A stretch of DNA of 64,000 nucleotides from JAMQKA01 sp043951865 (lineage in GTDB: Bacteria; Bacteroidota; Rhodothermia; Balneolales; Balneolaceae). The notes beneath the pieces were generated by a model. That model was not told the origin of the DNA and ran no database searches. It saw only the letters and a list, made by a program, of their open reading frames with translations. The stretch lies in NCBI RefSeq assembly GCF_043951865.1, contig NZ_JBINJF010000004.1, positions 1 to 64,000 of the forward strand, in the 5' to 3' direction. The position numbers and the translations under genes are program-made. Numbering within the stretch: the stretch's first letter is position 1; each line of letters begins with the position of its first letter. Positions 53,311-62,074 of the stretch are shown here, in pieces.

Positions 53311-54360
53311 TTAAAAGTTGTAGGCCAGAGTAAGCCGGGGAATCAGGTCTGTGCCCGGCGTAGTGCCCGTTAAATCGCTCTCATCATATATAGCGGCTTC
53401 CAGGTTGGGCATTAAATGGATATTGTTGTCCAGCTCGAAATCAAGCCCGGCAATCAGGATGGTTGAGGCAGACTGGCTGCTGATCGGAAAATAATCGTTG
53501 TTCTGTACCCCGTTTATATTGTCAAACGTACGGTCGACCCGCAAGAAGCCCTGCGTTTTCTCTGAGAGTGTAAAATTGCTGAATACAGAGGCCATCTCCA
53601 GGTTCAGGTCCACCTCGTTGCCCGCTGAATACTGCGTGGCATTCTGCCGCTGTTGATGGGCAAAAAGAAGTCCCAGGTTAAAACTGTCTGACTGGTAGCC
53701 CAAAAAACCCTGCAGAGTGAACCAGTCCTGGTTTTCAAATTGATCGTTATAATCGCCATAAACTTCTGCCACCAGGTGATCGGTCAGTTCATAGGAAAGC
53801 GAAAGCATAAACTTTTTACCCGGGTTGGTTTCCGAGCTGTTGCTGTTCCCGTTGCCAACCATAAAGTGGTAATTCAGCCTGCCGTCCGTGTCCAGTTCTC
53901 CTTCAAACGCAATTCCAAAATCTCGGGAGCTGGCAAATTTCAGCAAGTCCAGCGGCGACTTTTCAACCGATCGGTAGCCCCACACATCCTCAATGAGGGC
54001 AAAAGTGGGCGTTGGTGATATGCCCGCCAGAATCTGGTGTTGGTCATTCTCCCACTGCAGGTAGAGATCTTTGACAACGGGAGTAATTTTTGCCTCGGTA
54101 TTAAACTGACCGGGGCTGTTCCCCTCCAGACGAAATCGACCGGAAAAGGCCTCACTTATCTGGTAGTCGTAGGTAAAATAGACTCTGCGTATCCAGAATC
54201 CGTTTTTTCCCTCCAGGTCACTGTTGTGATTGGAGGCGACCCAAAAATAGTCGCTGTAGACCCTTCCGCTGATCTCACCCTTTTCGGTAAGAGCAGATTG
54301 TGCAAATGTGGTGGACGCCCATACCAATAGCAGGGCGCCTAGTAAACCTGACGTCTTCAT
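53311..54360 (-). CDS. OprP/OprO-type phosphate-related porin
   Basis: 349 residues. Signal peptide ending TFAQ (about 1-21), then a beta-barrel with WIRRVYFTYDYQI and FSGRFRLEG, typical of phosphate-selective-porin-like (OprO/OprP, porin_4) proteins; last residue of the barrel is Phe. It lies behind the pst-phoU operon on the same strand (206-base gap with no terminator seen), so phosphate passage through the outer membrane is the natural role. No Pho box directly before it was found. Selectivity cannot be read from sequence. Confidence 0.75.
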   Translation of the reverse strand: MKTSGLLGALLLVWASTTFAQSALTEKGEISGRVYSDYFWVASNHNSDLEGKNGFWIRRVYFTYDYQISEAFSGRFRLEGNSPGQFNTEAKITPVVKDLYLQWENDQHQILAGISPTPTFALIEDVWGYRSVEKSPLDLLKFASSRDFGIAFEGELDTDGRLNYHFMVGNGNSNSSETNPGKKFMLSLSYELTDHLVAEVYGDYNDQFENQDWFTLQGFLGYQSDSFNLGLLFAHQQRQNATQYSAGNEVDLNLEMASVFSNFTLSEKTQGFLRVDRTFDNINGVQNNDYFPISSQSASTILIAGLDFELDNNIHLMPNLEAAIYDESDLTGTTPGTDLIPRLTLAYNF

Positions 54361-54566
54361 GTAAGTGTGTTTTTTTGTTTTGCTGATCGTTTTTGGACGG
54401 CGTTTGATCGTCCTTTCAAAAAAATCATCCGGTGCATCGCTGCTACCCGGCCACGCTGTAGCACCTGTTATAAAGCTTCCGTTCCACTGTAGGTAAACCC
54501 AGGCATATATTTTCAGGAAGCGGCTTCATTAATATCTCATAAAGCCACTGCAAAGCCGGTATCGGG

Positions 54567-55298
54567 CTACTCCTCGTTATTCTTCTTTTTCTTTGATCCC
54601 AGCTTTTTGTGTTTAAGGACTTTGGCCTCAATATAAAATACCAGCTGCTCGGCGGTATTCTTTGTCAAGTCTCCCACCCGCTCCAGCTTGCGAATGATGG
54701 AAAACAGGTACAGGTACAGCTCTACGTTGTCTGGATCTTTCTGGATAAGCTTTCCCGTGGTTTTTGCCGCTTCCTGGTTGATCTCATTCAGCAACTGATC
54801 TTTGGAAAATACCTTCCGGGCTTTCTCCGTATCTTCGGCGACATAGGCGCTAAATACGTTGCTGAGCATATTGATAGCCGTTTCGTACATCTCCTCGATC
54901 CGCATTTTTTTGATCACCTTCTGATCAATGGGGTCTCCGTACTCCAGGATATACCGTGCGATGCTGTCGGCGTGGTCGCCGATCCGTTCGAGGTCGGAAT
55001 TGATTTTAAGCGAGGCGATCACGAAGCGCAGATCCACTGCAACCGGATTAAAAAGCGCCAGGAAATTCTCGCAGTCGCGATCTATTTTCAACTCCAGGGC
55101 ATCGACGCGCCGTTCGTTGGCAATAATATCGTGGGCCAGTTCTTTATCAAAATTGAGCAGCGCTTTTTTCCCTTTCTCAAGCTGGGTTTTCACCAGGTAC
55201 ATGATCTCTAAAATATCGTCGTTGAGTAAGCGGAGCTCCGTCTCTAGGTGTGACATGGTGGCTGATTCTTTTAATTGTCCTGATTCATCGGTATGCAT
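54567..55298 (-). CDS. phoU: Phosphate transport system regulatory protein PhoU
   Basis: 243 residues with two PhoU three-helix repeats (about 20-110 and 120-215), including the metal-cluster motifs ERIGDHADSIARYI and ERVGDLTKNTAEQ. Negatively regulates the Pho response and Pst transport. ATG 55298 overlaps the pstB stop (TAATG), which fits coupling; a second ATG (residue 15, 55256, MSHLETELRLL) could also be used. The C-terminal tail is lysine-rich. Confidence 0.92.
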   Translation of the reverse strand: MHTDESGQLKESATMSHLETELRLLNDDILEIMYLVKTQLEKGKKALLNFDKELAHDIIANERRVDALELKIDRDCENFLALFNPVAVDLRFVIASLKINSDLERIGDHADSIARYILEYGDPIDQKVIKKMRIEEMYETAINMLSNVFSAYVAEDTEKARKVFSKDQLLNEINQEAAKTTGKLIQKDPDNVELYLYLFSIIRKLERVGDLTKNTAEQLVFYIEAKVLKHKKLGSKKKKNNEE

Positions 55299-56128
55299 TA
55301 ACCGAATCTCCCTGTAATGTAATTTTGTGTACGCTCTTTTTCAGGATTTGTAAATATTTTTTCAGTATCGCCATATTCAATCAATTTTCCCATATATAAA
55401 AAGGCGGTTTTACTGCTTATCCTACCTGCCTGCTGCATGTTGTGGGTGACAATGACAATGGTGTAGTTTTTTTTCAGTCCATGGATAAGATCTTCAATTT
55501 TACCGGTGGAGATCGGATCAAGTGCCGAGGTGGGCTCATCCATGAGCAGCACCGAGGGTTTGACGGCGAGCGCACGCGCAATACACAACCGCTGCTGCTG
55601 ACCGCCCGACAGGGATAATGCCTGCTTGTCAAGATCATCTTTGACCTCGCTGTAGAGCGTGGCCTGCTTAAGCGATTCGATAACCCGTTCCTCAATATAA
55701 TCCTTGTCAGAAATTCCCTGTATTTTCAGCCCGTAGGCTACATTCTCAAAAATGGACTTGGGAAACGGGTTGGGTTTCTGAAAGACCATGCCCACCGCCT
55801 TGCGCAGTTCCTCAACCCGGACTGACGGGGCGTAAATATTTTGATCGTCCAACAGGATTTTGCCGTTCATTTTGAAGTTGTCGATATAGTCGTTCATCCT
55901 GTTAAAAAGCCGCAAAAACGTTGATTTTCCGCATCCTGAGGGACCGATAAAAGCAGTTACGGAATTGGGAACAATATCCAGGCTGATGTTCTGTATCGCC
56001 TGGAAATCCCCGTAAAATACGTCAATATTCTTTGCCTGCAGCTTGTACTGCAACTGGTCACCTTTCTTTTGCTTGTTGGATTCTTTCTCCACGGCGTTTA
56101 CGTTTGCCTCTTTGGTTTTGGTCTCCAT
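55298..56128 (-). CDS. pstB: Phosphate ABC transporter ATPase
   Basis: 276 residues. Walker A GPSGCGKST, signature LSGGQQQRL, Walker B VLLMDEPTSALDP. An N-terminal extension of about 25 charged residues precedes the ATPase core, longer than E. coli PstB. Energises phosphate uptake through PstCA. Overlaps phoU by three bases (TAATG); 47 bases after pstA. Confidence 0.95.
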   Translation of the reverse strand: METKTKEANVNAVEKESNKQKKGDQLQYKLQAKNIDVFYGDFQAIQNISLDIVPNSVTAFIGPSGCGKSTFLRLFNRMNDYIDNFKMNGKILLDDQNIYAPSVRVEELRKAVGMVFQKPNPFPKSIFENVAYGLKIQGISDKDYIEERVIESLKQATLYSEVKDDLDKQALSLSGGQQQRLCIARALAVKPSVLLMDEPTSALDPISTGKIEDLIHGLKKNYTIVIVTHNMQQAGRISSKTAFLYMGKLIEYGDTEKIFTNPEKERTQNYITGRFG

Positions 56129-56175
56129 GTCATTTCAGTTTTTATCTTGATACTCATCGTTGTGAGCCGGGCTGC

Positions 56176-57033
56176 CTACCAGTTAACTTTCTTCTGCCAT
56201 CGGTTTCTAAGGTATACCGCAATTCCATTCATCACAAATGTGATCAGCAGCAGTACAATGATGGCCGCGGCCGCATTTATTACAAATTCGTGCTGCGGGC
56301 GGGTAACCCAGTTAAATATCTGTATCGGCAGTACGGTAAACTCGTCAAGTGGACTCTGGGGAGCAAATGGGACATAAGCCAGGGCGCCTATAACAATGAG
56401 AGGGGCCGTTTCCCCCACAGCGCGCGAAATCGCCAGGATAACCCCGGTCAGGATTCCCCCGATACAAGCGGGCAGAATCTGATTCCATATAGTCTGCCAT
56501 TTGGATGCTCCCAGTGCAACGGAGGCGTCACGTATGGAGGAGGGAACCGCCCTTATAGCCTCCCGCGTAGAAACGATAATAACCGGTAAAATCAGCAGCG
56601 ACAGCGTCAGCGCACCGGCCAAGATGCTGTTACCCAGTTTCATAATCCGTACAAATACCTCCAGCCCCAATAGTCCATAGATAACCGAAGGGACACCCGC
56701 CAGATTCGCAATATTAATTTCCAGGAACGTACTGAGCCTGCTCTTTTTCCCGTATTCCTCCAGGTAGAGTCCCGCACCCACTCCCAGCGGAAACGAGATG
56801 AGCGTGGTCAGCACAAGCACCCATACCGTACCGATCCATGCAGTATAGATGCCAGATCGCTCGGCAAACCGGGAGGGAAGACTCATGATAAATTCCCAGC
56901 TCAAACGTTCGCTTCCCATGTATACAATAAATCCCAAAAAGATGGCCAAGACCACCAGTCCCACAAGCGTGGCAGCCACGCCCACCCCTTTGAACATTTT
57001 GTCTTTAAACCTGTTATATCTGGCTCTATTCAT
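56176..57033 (-). CDS. pstA: Phosphate ABC transporter permease PstA
   Basis: 285 residues with six helices and the cytoplasmic coupling motif SIRDASVALGASKWQTIWNQILPA. Inner-membrane channel half for phosphate. Its start overlaps the end of pstC by eight bases. Confidence 0.95.
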   Translation of the reverse strand: MNRARYNRFKDKMFKGVGVAATLVGLVVLAIFLGFIVYMGSERLSWEFIMSLPSRFAERSGIYTAWIGTVWVLVLTTLISFPLGVGAGLYLEEYGKKSRLSTFLEINIANLAGVPSVIYGLLGLEVFVRIMKLGNSILAGALTLSLLILPVIIVSTREAIRAVPSSIRDASVALGASKWQTIWNQILPACIGGILTGVILAISRAVGETAPLIVIGALAYVPFAPQSPLDEFTVLPIQIFNWVTRPQHEFVINAAAAIIVLLLITFVMNGIAVYLRNRWQKKVNW

Positions 57034-57907
57034 ATTTCTCCCGGTATTTTGCGCGAATCCAGTAGCTGATATTGTTCAGGATAAAGGTAAAAATAAATAG
57101 CGTTATCCCGGCCGCGAAGATGGTCCGGTACGCGGTGGTCCCATACGGTACATCCCCCATGCTTATCTGTACGATATAGGAGGTGATCGTTTGAATCGGG
57201 ACGGTGGGATCAAAGGTAAACCGCGGCTGCATACCCGCTGCAATTGCCACAATCATGGTTTCGCCGATAGCACGCGCAACGGCAAGAATACCCGAAACGA
57301 TGATACCCGACGATGCCGCCGGTACCATCACCTTAAAAGCGGTCTGCAGCCGGGTCGATCCCATGCCGAAGGCCGCCTGCCGCAGGGAATCAGGCACCGA
57401 ATTCAGCGCATCTTCACTCAACGACGAGACAAACGGAATAATCATGATACCCATCACAATTCCGGGCGAAAGAGCATTAAACCCGGAGAGATCGGTAACA
57501 AAATTCTTTAGAAAGGGGGTTACGATCATTAACGCAAAAAAGCCGTAGACCACGGTGGGTACTACGGCTAATACTTCCAGCAACGGTTTGACCACGTTCC
57601 GAAATCGCCTCGGGGCGTATTCATTCAGATACACCGCAATGATGATGCCGATGGGCAGGGCCACCGAGATCGCAATCAAAGAGGTGAGCAGGGTTCCCGC
57701 AATAAGAGGCAAAATACCATAAGACTTGCTGGTAAACAGCGGAGTCCATTCCGTACCGGTTAAAAAATCGATTATTGAAACTTCACTGAAAAAAGCGACA
57801 GCTTCCACTAGCAGCACCAGGATAATCCCAACGGTGGTCAACACGGTAATAAAGGCACAAGCCGCCAGCGCCCTTTCTATTATGTTCTCCTTCGTTTCCC
57901 TTTTCAT
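57026..57907 (-). CDS. pstC: Phosphate ABC transporter permease PstC
   Basis: 293 residues, six helices, coupling motif VPDSLRQAAFGMGSTRLQTAF. Partner of PstA. Follows pstS by 40 bases; overlaps pstA. Confidence 0.95.
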   Translation of the reverse strand: MKRETKENIIERALAACAFITVLTTVGIILVLLVEAVAFFSEVSIIDFLTGTEWTPLFTSKSYGILPLIAGTLLTSLIAISVALPIGIIIAVYLNEYAPRRFRNVVKPLLEVLAVVPTVVYGFFALMIVTPFLKNFVTDLSGFNALSPGIVMGIMIIPFVSSLSEDALNSVPDSLRQAAFGMGSTRLQTAFKVMVPAASSGIIVSGILAVARAIGETMIVAIAAGMQPRFTFDPTVPIQTITSYIVQISMGDVPYGTTAYRTIFAAGITLFIFTFILNNISYWIRAKYREKYE

Positions 57908-57947
57908 ATAAAAACGATGTCGTTACTAATACCCAGCAATTTTTTGG

Positions 57948-58904
57948 TTATGGTTGAGCGCTCGTGCTGTCAGAGGAAATAAAGGAGTGGAATTTGTCTT
58001 TTTGAACCTGATAAACAGAATCGGGCATCGCCACGTAACCGACCGATTTCGTAAGTTCAGGAGCGATGTCCAGATAGAATTCAATAAATTGCTGCACTGC
58101 CGGTCGCTGTGCGGCCTCTTTGGAGACATAGATAAACAGCGGACGCGAGAGGGGGGTGTAGGTATCATTGGATACTGTTTCAATGGAGGGAGCCACCGGG
58201 TCTTTCTCGCCATGTTTGACCGGAACCAGCCTGAGCTGTTCCTGGTTTTCCTCGTAGTAGGCCAGGCCAAAAAATCCAAGTGCGTACTGGTCGGTCGACA
58301 CCCCCTGTACGAGTACATTATCATCTTCACTGGCCGTAAAATCTCCCCGGCTTGCACCGCTTTCGCCAACAACAGCTTCCGTAAAGTAATCGTACGTACC
58401 GGAGGCGACGCCCGGTCCATACAGGTTGAGACCATTCTCCGGCCAGTCGGGGCGGATATGATTCCACTGGGTAATCTCATCCTGCGCTTCTGGTTCCCAG
58501 ATCGTTTTCAGCTCCTCAACCGTTAAATAGTCGACCCAGTCGTTTTCCGGGTGTACAACTACCGCCAGCCCGTCATACGCCACCGACAACTGAAGATATT
58601 CGACCCCGTTTTGTTTGGCCGCCTCAATTTCGGTAGGACTAATCTCCCGCGAGGCGTTATTTATAGCCGTTTCTCCTCGTACGAATTTCTGGAACCCGCC
58701 CCCTGTACCTGACACGCCCACGGTAACCCGAACATCAGGGGCTTCGGAACGGAATTCTTCAGCAACGGCTTCGGTAACGGGAAAAACAGTGCTTGAACCA
58801 TCGATATTGATTCTACCGGAAAGGGTGTCTCCGTCCCCCCCGGAACCGCAGGAGGAGAGTAAAAAGGATGCAACCAACAGGGTGAGAAACAGGCTTTTAT
58901 TCAT
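57948..58904 (-). CDS. pstS: Phosphate-binding lipoprotein PstS
   Basis: 318 residues. Lipoprotein signal (LLSSC, Cys19), then SGRINIDGSSTVFPVTEAVAEEF, with the phosphate-binding GSSTVFP loop. Captures inorganic phosphate for PstCAB. First gene of pstSCAB-phoU, with a four-repeat Pho box upstream. Confidence 0.94.
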   Translation of the reverse strand: MNKSLFLTLLVASFLLSSCGSGGDGDTLSGRINIDGSSTVFPVTEAVAEEFRSEAPDVRVTVGVSGTGGGFQKFVRGETAINNASREISPTEIEAAKQNGVEYLQLSVAYDGLAVVVHPENDWVDYLTVEELKTIWEPEAQDEITQWNHIRPDWPENGLNLYGPGVASGTYDYFTEAVVGESGASRGDFTASEDDNVLVQGVSTDQYALGFFGLAYYEENQEQLRLVPVKHGEKDPVAPSIETVSNDTYTPLSRPLFIYVSKEAAQRPAVQQFIEFYLDIAPELTKSVGYVAMPDSVYQVQKDKFHSFISSDSTSAQP

Positions 58905-58983
58905 AATGAGGAAAAAGTGAAAAGGTTAAAAAGTATTCTGATTTCAGTGTGCTGATCATTGAGCGGCAAAACTAAAGAACAGA

Positions 58984-59022
58984 TGTTAACAAACTGTTAA
59001 GCCAATGTATTCTTAGTGTTAT
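58984..59022 (-). promoter_or_regulatory. Pho box: four half-sites with exact 11-bp spacing
   Basis: On the plus strand TGTTAA, TGTTAA, TGTATT and TGTTAT start at 58984, 58995, 59006 and 59017, so on the transcribed (minus) strand they read ATAACA, AATACA, TTAACA, TTAACA, each 11 bases apart, as in PhoP/PhoB direct-repeat boxes. They lie about 80 bases before the pstS start codon. This predicts induction by low phosphate. Confidence 0.8.
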
Positions 59023-59557
59023 GTTGTCCTGCAAAACGACTTTCCGCTGTGGTTCTCTTTAATAAATACAAAACGGCAAAATCTCAACTGGTTTTTAAAA
59101 GTTATTTCTTTCCACAAACCTGTCATCTCCCTCCATCTCAGAACGCTCTGTTCTCCAGGTGTTGCGGCACAGTCTCCAAGAGAGCCTCTAAAAAGCCTGA
59201 AGCTTGTTTCAAAGCCAATCCCTGAGCGCGGAATTGGTCGAAACAACGTTTTTTTCGATGACCTCTATGAAAAACAGTCTGGTAAAATTATTTGGCCATT
59301 GACCACTGCACCGGGACCAGCGCCCGGGTGTAGTGCAGGTATTTACAGCCACCGAAATTGCAGCATCACGACCCAAAATTTGATACGCGGCTCCCTTTTT
59401 AAATGAAAAAGCGGCAAGCCCAAAATGCCGGCCAGTGCCAGAACCTGAAACTTTCCTTTTTAAGGAGTTCAGGCCAAATATGATGGTTTTTTCGCTTATA
59501 ATTGGTTTTATTTGATACCCATATTAAAAGGATAATTACAGATCTAAAAATCATAAA
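59023..59557. other. Intergenic region before the SDR gene
   Basis: The short open frames here show no protein signal. An imperfect GC-rich hairpin (near 59309-59331, CACCGGG...CCCGGGTG) and an AT-rich promoter-like stretch (59490-59545) before the SDR gene are the only structure. Confidence 0.4.
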
Positions 59558-60373
59558 ATGAACAACCTATTTGATCTTTCAGGTAAAGTAGCAATCGTAA
59601 CGGGCGGGACCGGAGTTCTGGGCGGAGCCATGGCAAAAGGGTTGGCTGCTGCCGGGGCTAAAGTCGGCATTCTGGGCAGGAGCGAAGATTCTGCCAAACA
59701 AAATGTAAAAGATATCGAAGACAGTGGCGGGGAAGCGGTGCCATTGATAGCGGATGTGCTGGTAAAAGCTGACCTGGAAGCGGCGCGGGACAAAATTATG
59801 GACAAATGGGGACGTATTGATATCCTCGTCAACGCTGCCGGCGGCAACATGGCGGGAGCCACGATCAATCCCGACCAGTCGTTCCTGGACCTGGACGATG
59901 AAGCACTGGAAAAAGTGATGGATCTGAATTTTTTTGGCACCTACCATCCCACCAAAGTATTCGGCGAAGACATGATCAAGAACGAACGGGGCTCGATTGT
60001 TCATATCTCATCCATGGCGGCAGATCGTGCCATCACCCGTGTGCTGGGATATTCGGCCGCCAAATCAGCCGTTGACAACTTTACTAAATTCCTTGCAACC
60101 GAGCTTGCAATCAAATATGGCGACGGACTCCGGGTTAACGCGATTGCCCCGGGTTTCTTCATCGGGGAACAGAACCGGGACCTGCTGCTCAATGAAGACG
60201 GATCTCTAACCGAACGCGGGCAGACGATTGTCGACAACACCCCGATGAAACGGTTTGGTGAAAAAGAGGAGCTTATTGGAACGGTGGTTTGGCTGGCCAG
60301 TGAGGCATCCAAATTTGTTACCGGTACGGTCATTCCCGTTGACGGAGGTTTCAGTGCGTACAGCGGAGTCTAA
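59558..60373 (+). CDS. SDR-type oxidoreductase, probably D-mannonate/fructuronate oxidoreductase
   Basis: 271 residues. Rossmann motif TGGTGVLGGAMA, NAAG, catalytic Ser in HISSMAADRAI and Tyr/Lys in YSAAKSA. The phrase GFFIGEQNRDLLLNEDGSLTERG, with conserved PMKRFGE, resembles the UxuB-like SDR (fructuronate reductase) subgroup. A GH67 alpha-glucuronidase nearby makes a glucuronate pathway plausible. Alternatives among SDRs cannot be ruled out. Strong context, moderate specificity. Confidence 0.85.
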   Translation: MNNLFDLSGKVAIVTGGTGVLGGAMAKGLAAAGAKVGILGRSEDSAKQNVKDIEDSGGEAVPLIADVLVKADLEAARDKIMDKWGRIDILVNAAGGNMAGATINPDQSFLDLDDEALEKVMDLNFFGTYHPTKVFGEDMIKNERGSIVHISSMAADRAITRVLGYSAAKSAVDNFTKFLATELAIKYGDGLRVNAIAPGFFIGEQNRDLLLNEDGSLTERGQTIVDNTPMKRFGEKEELIGTVVWLASEASKFVTGTVIPVDGGFSAYSGV

Positions 60374-60404
60374 ATATCGTTTTCCTGCTCAGATCCTCTC
60401 GGAA

Positions 60405-61463
60405 ATGGGGAAAAATATTAAACGGTTTCACCCGTTCAGCAGGAGCTTTTTAATCATGCTCCTGCTTTTTCTTTTTCTTCCGCACCTGCTGCCCGCCCAG
60501 CAGATGAAAGCGGAGCGGTACGAATACCGTAGCTCTCACATGGGAACCACCTTCCGGATAGTGCTTTACGCAGACTCGAAAGTACAGGCAGACTCCGCCT
60601 CGCGGGCTGCATTCAGGCATATCGAAAAGCTGGATTCCCTGCTAAGCGATTATGATTCCGAAAGTGAACTAAATCGACTGAACCGGACCTCCGGCAGGGA
60701 TACGGCCGTTGTGGTCTCCCGGCACCTGTTCAGGGTACTGCAGTACGCCCGGCAGGTTTCAGAGAAAACCGGCGGCGCTTTCGATGTCACTGTCGGTCCC
60801 TATGTGCAGCTTTGGAGAAAGATGAACCGCCAGGCGGAACCCGCACTCCCAACCGATCAAACCCTTGCCAGCATGAGCAAACGGGTCGGATTCCGGTATG
60901 TAAAGCTGGACGAACAACACCAGACCGTTGAACTCAGGCAAAAAAATATGCAGCTCGATCTTGGCGGAATCGCCAAAGGGTATGCAGTGGACCAGGCCCT
61001 GAAGATGCTGAACCGTCATGGAGTTGATGCCGCCCTTGTTGATGGGGGAGGCGATATTGCGATTGGCGCCCCTCCCCCCGGCAGGAACGGGTGGAACATC
61101 GAAGTGCTCACCCACGACACCGCCGGCGTTGACAACCGTATTATGCTGCAGCTCGCAAACAGCGCGGTGGCCACCTCGGGCGATCTCTATCAATACGTGG
61201 AGATTGACGGCACCCGCTACTCTCACATCATCGATCCGCGAACGGGGCTGGGGCTGACCGACCGCAGGCAGGTTACCGTGATCGCTTCCAACGGCTTGAC
61301 TGCCGACAGCTACGCTTCCGCTGCCAGCGTTCTCCCCCCCGAAAAAGCCCTTCGTCTGGCCGAAAAAATGAAAGGAGTTGCCCTCTTTATGGAACAATAC
61401 CGTGATTCCGGAATCAAACGGTGGCAGTCCGGTGGGTTTCGCACGCTGATACACAAGGAATAA
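60405..61463 (+). CDS. apbE: FAD:protein FMN transferase (ApbE)
   Basis: 352 residues from ATG 60405; the frame is open to 60255 inside the SDR gene but the signal peptide (RSFLIMLLLFLFLPHLLPAQQ) starts at this ATG. ApbE motifs: GTTFRIVLYAD, LDSLLSDYDSESELNRLN, FDVTVGPYVQLWR, DLGGIAKGYAVDQAL (flavin site), ALVDGGGDIAIG and YSHIIDPRTG. Attaches FMN covalently to Thr/Ser in proteins such as NqrC or RnfG. A periplasmic location is expected. 31 bases after the SDR gene; a client protein is not in view. Confidence 0.93.
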   Translation: MGKNIKRFHPFSRSFLIMLLLFLFLPHLLPAQQMKAERYEYRSSHMGTTFRIVLYADSKVQADSASRAAFRHIEKLDSLLSDYDSESELNRLNRTSGRDTAVVVSRHLFRVLQYARQVSEKTGGAFDVTVGPYVQLWRKMNRQAEPALPTDQTLASMSKRVGFRYVKLDEQHQTVELRQKNMQLDLGGIAKGYAVDQALKMLNRHGVDAALVDGGGDIAIGAPPPGRNGWNIEVLTHDTAGVDNRIMLQLANSAVATSGDLYQYVEIDGTRYSHIIDPRTGLGLTDRRQVTVIASNGLTADSYASAASVLPPEKALRLAEKMKGVALFMEQYRDSGIKRWQSGGFRTLIHKE

Positions 61464-61529
61464 TGGGTCGCCAGACTGTCTGACAGATTGCAATCGCCAA
61501 AATTCTCATCATTTCTTAAATACTGCTGA

Positions 61530-61964
61530 TTAACGCTCACAATATTTTTTTACCGCCTCCATATCTTTAACAAGGGCCTTTCTGATGGAACCCTTCATGA
61601 GTGGAGTCATGATCCTGGCCATAAATTTTTGCGGTTGGATATCCATTACCAGGGTCAGGGTGGTTTCCTCCCCCGTTTCCTCCACGGTAAACAGCGAATC
61701 CCAGCGTACACCGTGACTTTCGGCGACAATACGAATTCGACTATTTTCCACCAGCTCCGTCACCTCAAGCTCCTCCGTCGCTTCGCGGCCGTACATGACG
61801 CGTGTTTCCCTAAAACGGGTCCCCACCCCATATGTCGATTTTGACAAAAATTCCACCTCCACAATATCCGGTACCGCTTCTGAAAAATTCCGTATATCGG
61901 CGATGGTCTTAAACACCAACTCTGCCGGGGCATCGATCGCTATACTGGTGGTAATATGACTCAT
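61530..61964 (-). CDS. SRPBCC-domain protein (RatA/polyketide-cyclase-like)
   Basis: 144 residues with a START-like fold: SITIDAPAELVFKTI-type start (here SIAIDAPAELVFKTIAD), NFSEAVPDIVEVEFLS, and a C-terminal helix (GSIRKALVKDMEAVKKY). This family binds hydrophobic ligands or, as RatA, ribosomes. Convergent with apbE (67-base gap). Function unknown. Confidence 0.85.
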   Translation of the reverse strand: MSHITTSIAIDAPAELVFKTIADIRNFSEAVPDIVEVEFLSKSTYGVGTRFRETRVMYGREATEELEVTELVENSRIRIVAESHGVRWDSLFTVEETGEETTLTLVMDIQPQKFMARIMTPLMKGSIRKALVKDMEAVKKYCER

Positions 61965-62008
61965 AATAGATCCCTTCGATATGTTCCAGTTTTATAAAAA
62001 AAAGAGCA

Positions 62009-62040
62009 AAGGGATATCGCCTGCTACAGCGACATCCCTT
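62009..62040 (-). terminator. Terminator of the alpha-glucuronidase transcript
   Basis: AAGGGATATCGC / GCGACATCCCTT, 11 of 12 pairs, with an 8-base loop; on the minus strand a T-rich tail (TTTGCTCTTTTTTTT) follows. Located 34 bases after the GH67 stop codon. Confidence 0.75.
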
Positions 62041-62074
62041 CACACATTACACCAAAACCATTCCCAACAAAACC

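Noticed and set aside
53311..54360. Pho box directly before the porin gene
   Set aside because: Only a single TGTTAT is seen upstream; no 11-bp repeat, so it may depend on read-through from the pst operon.
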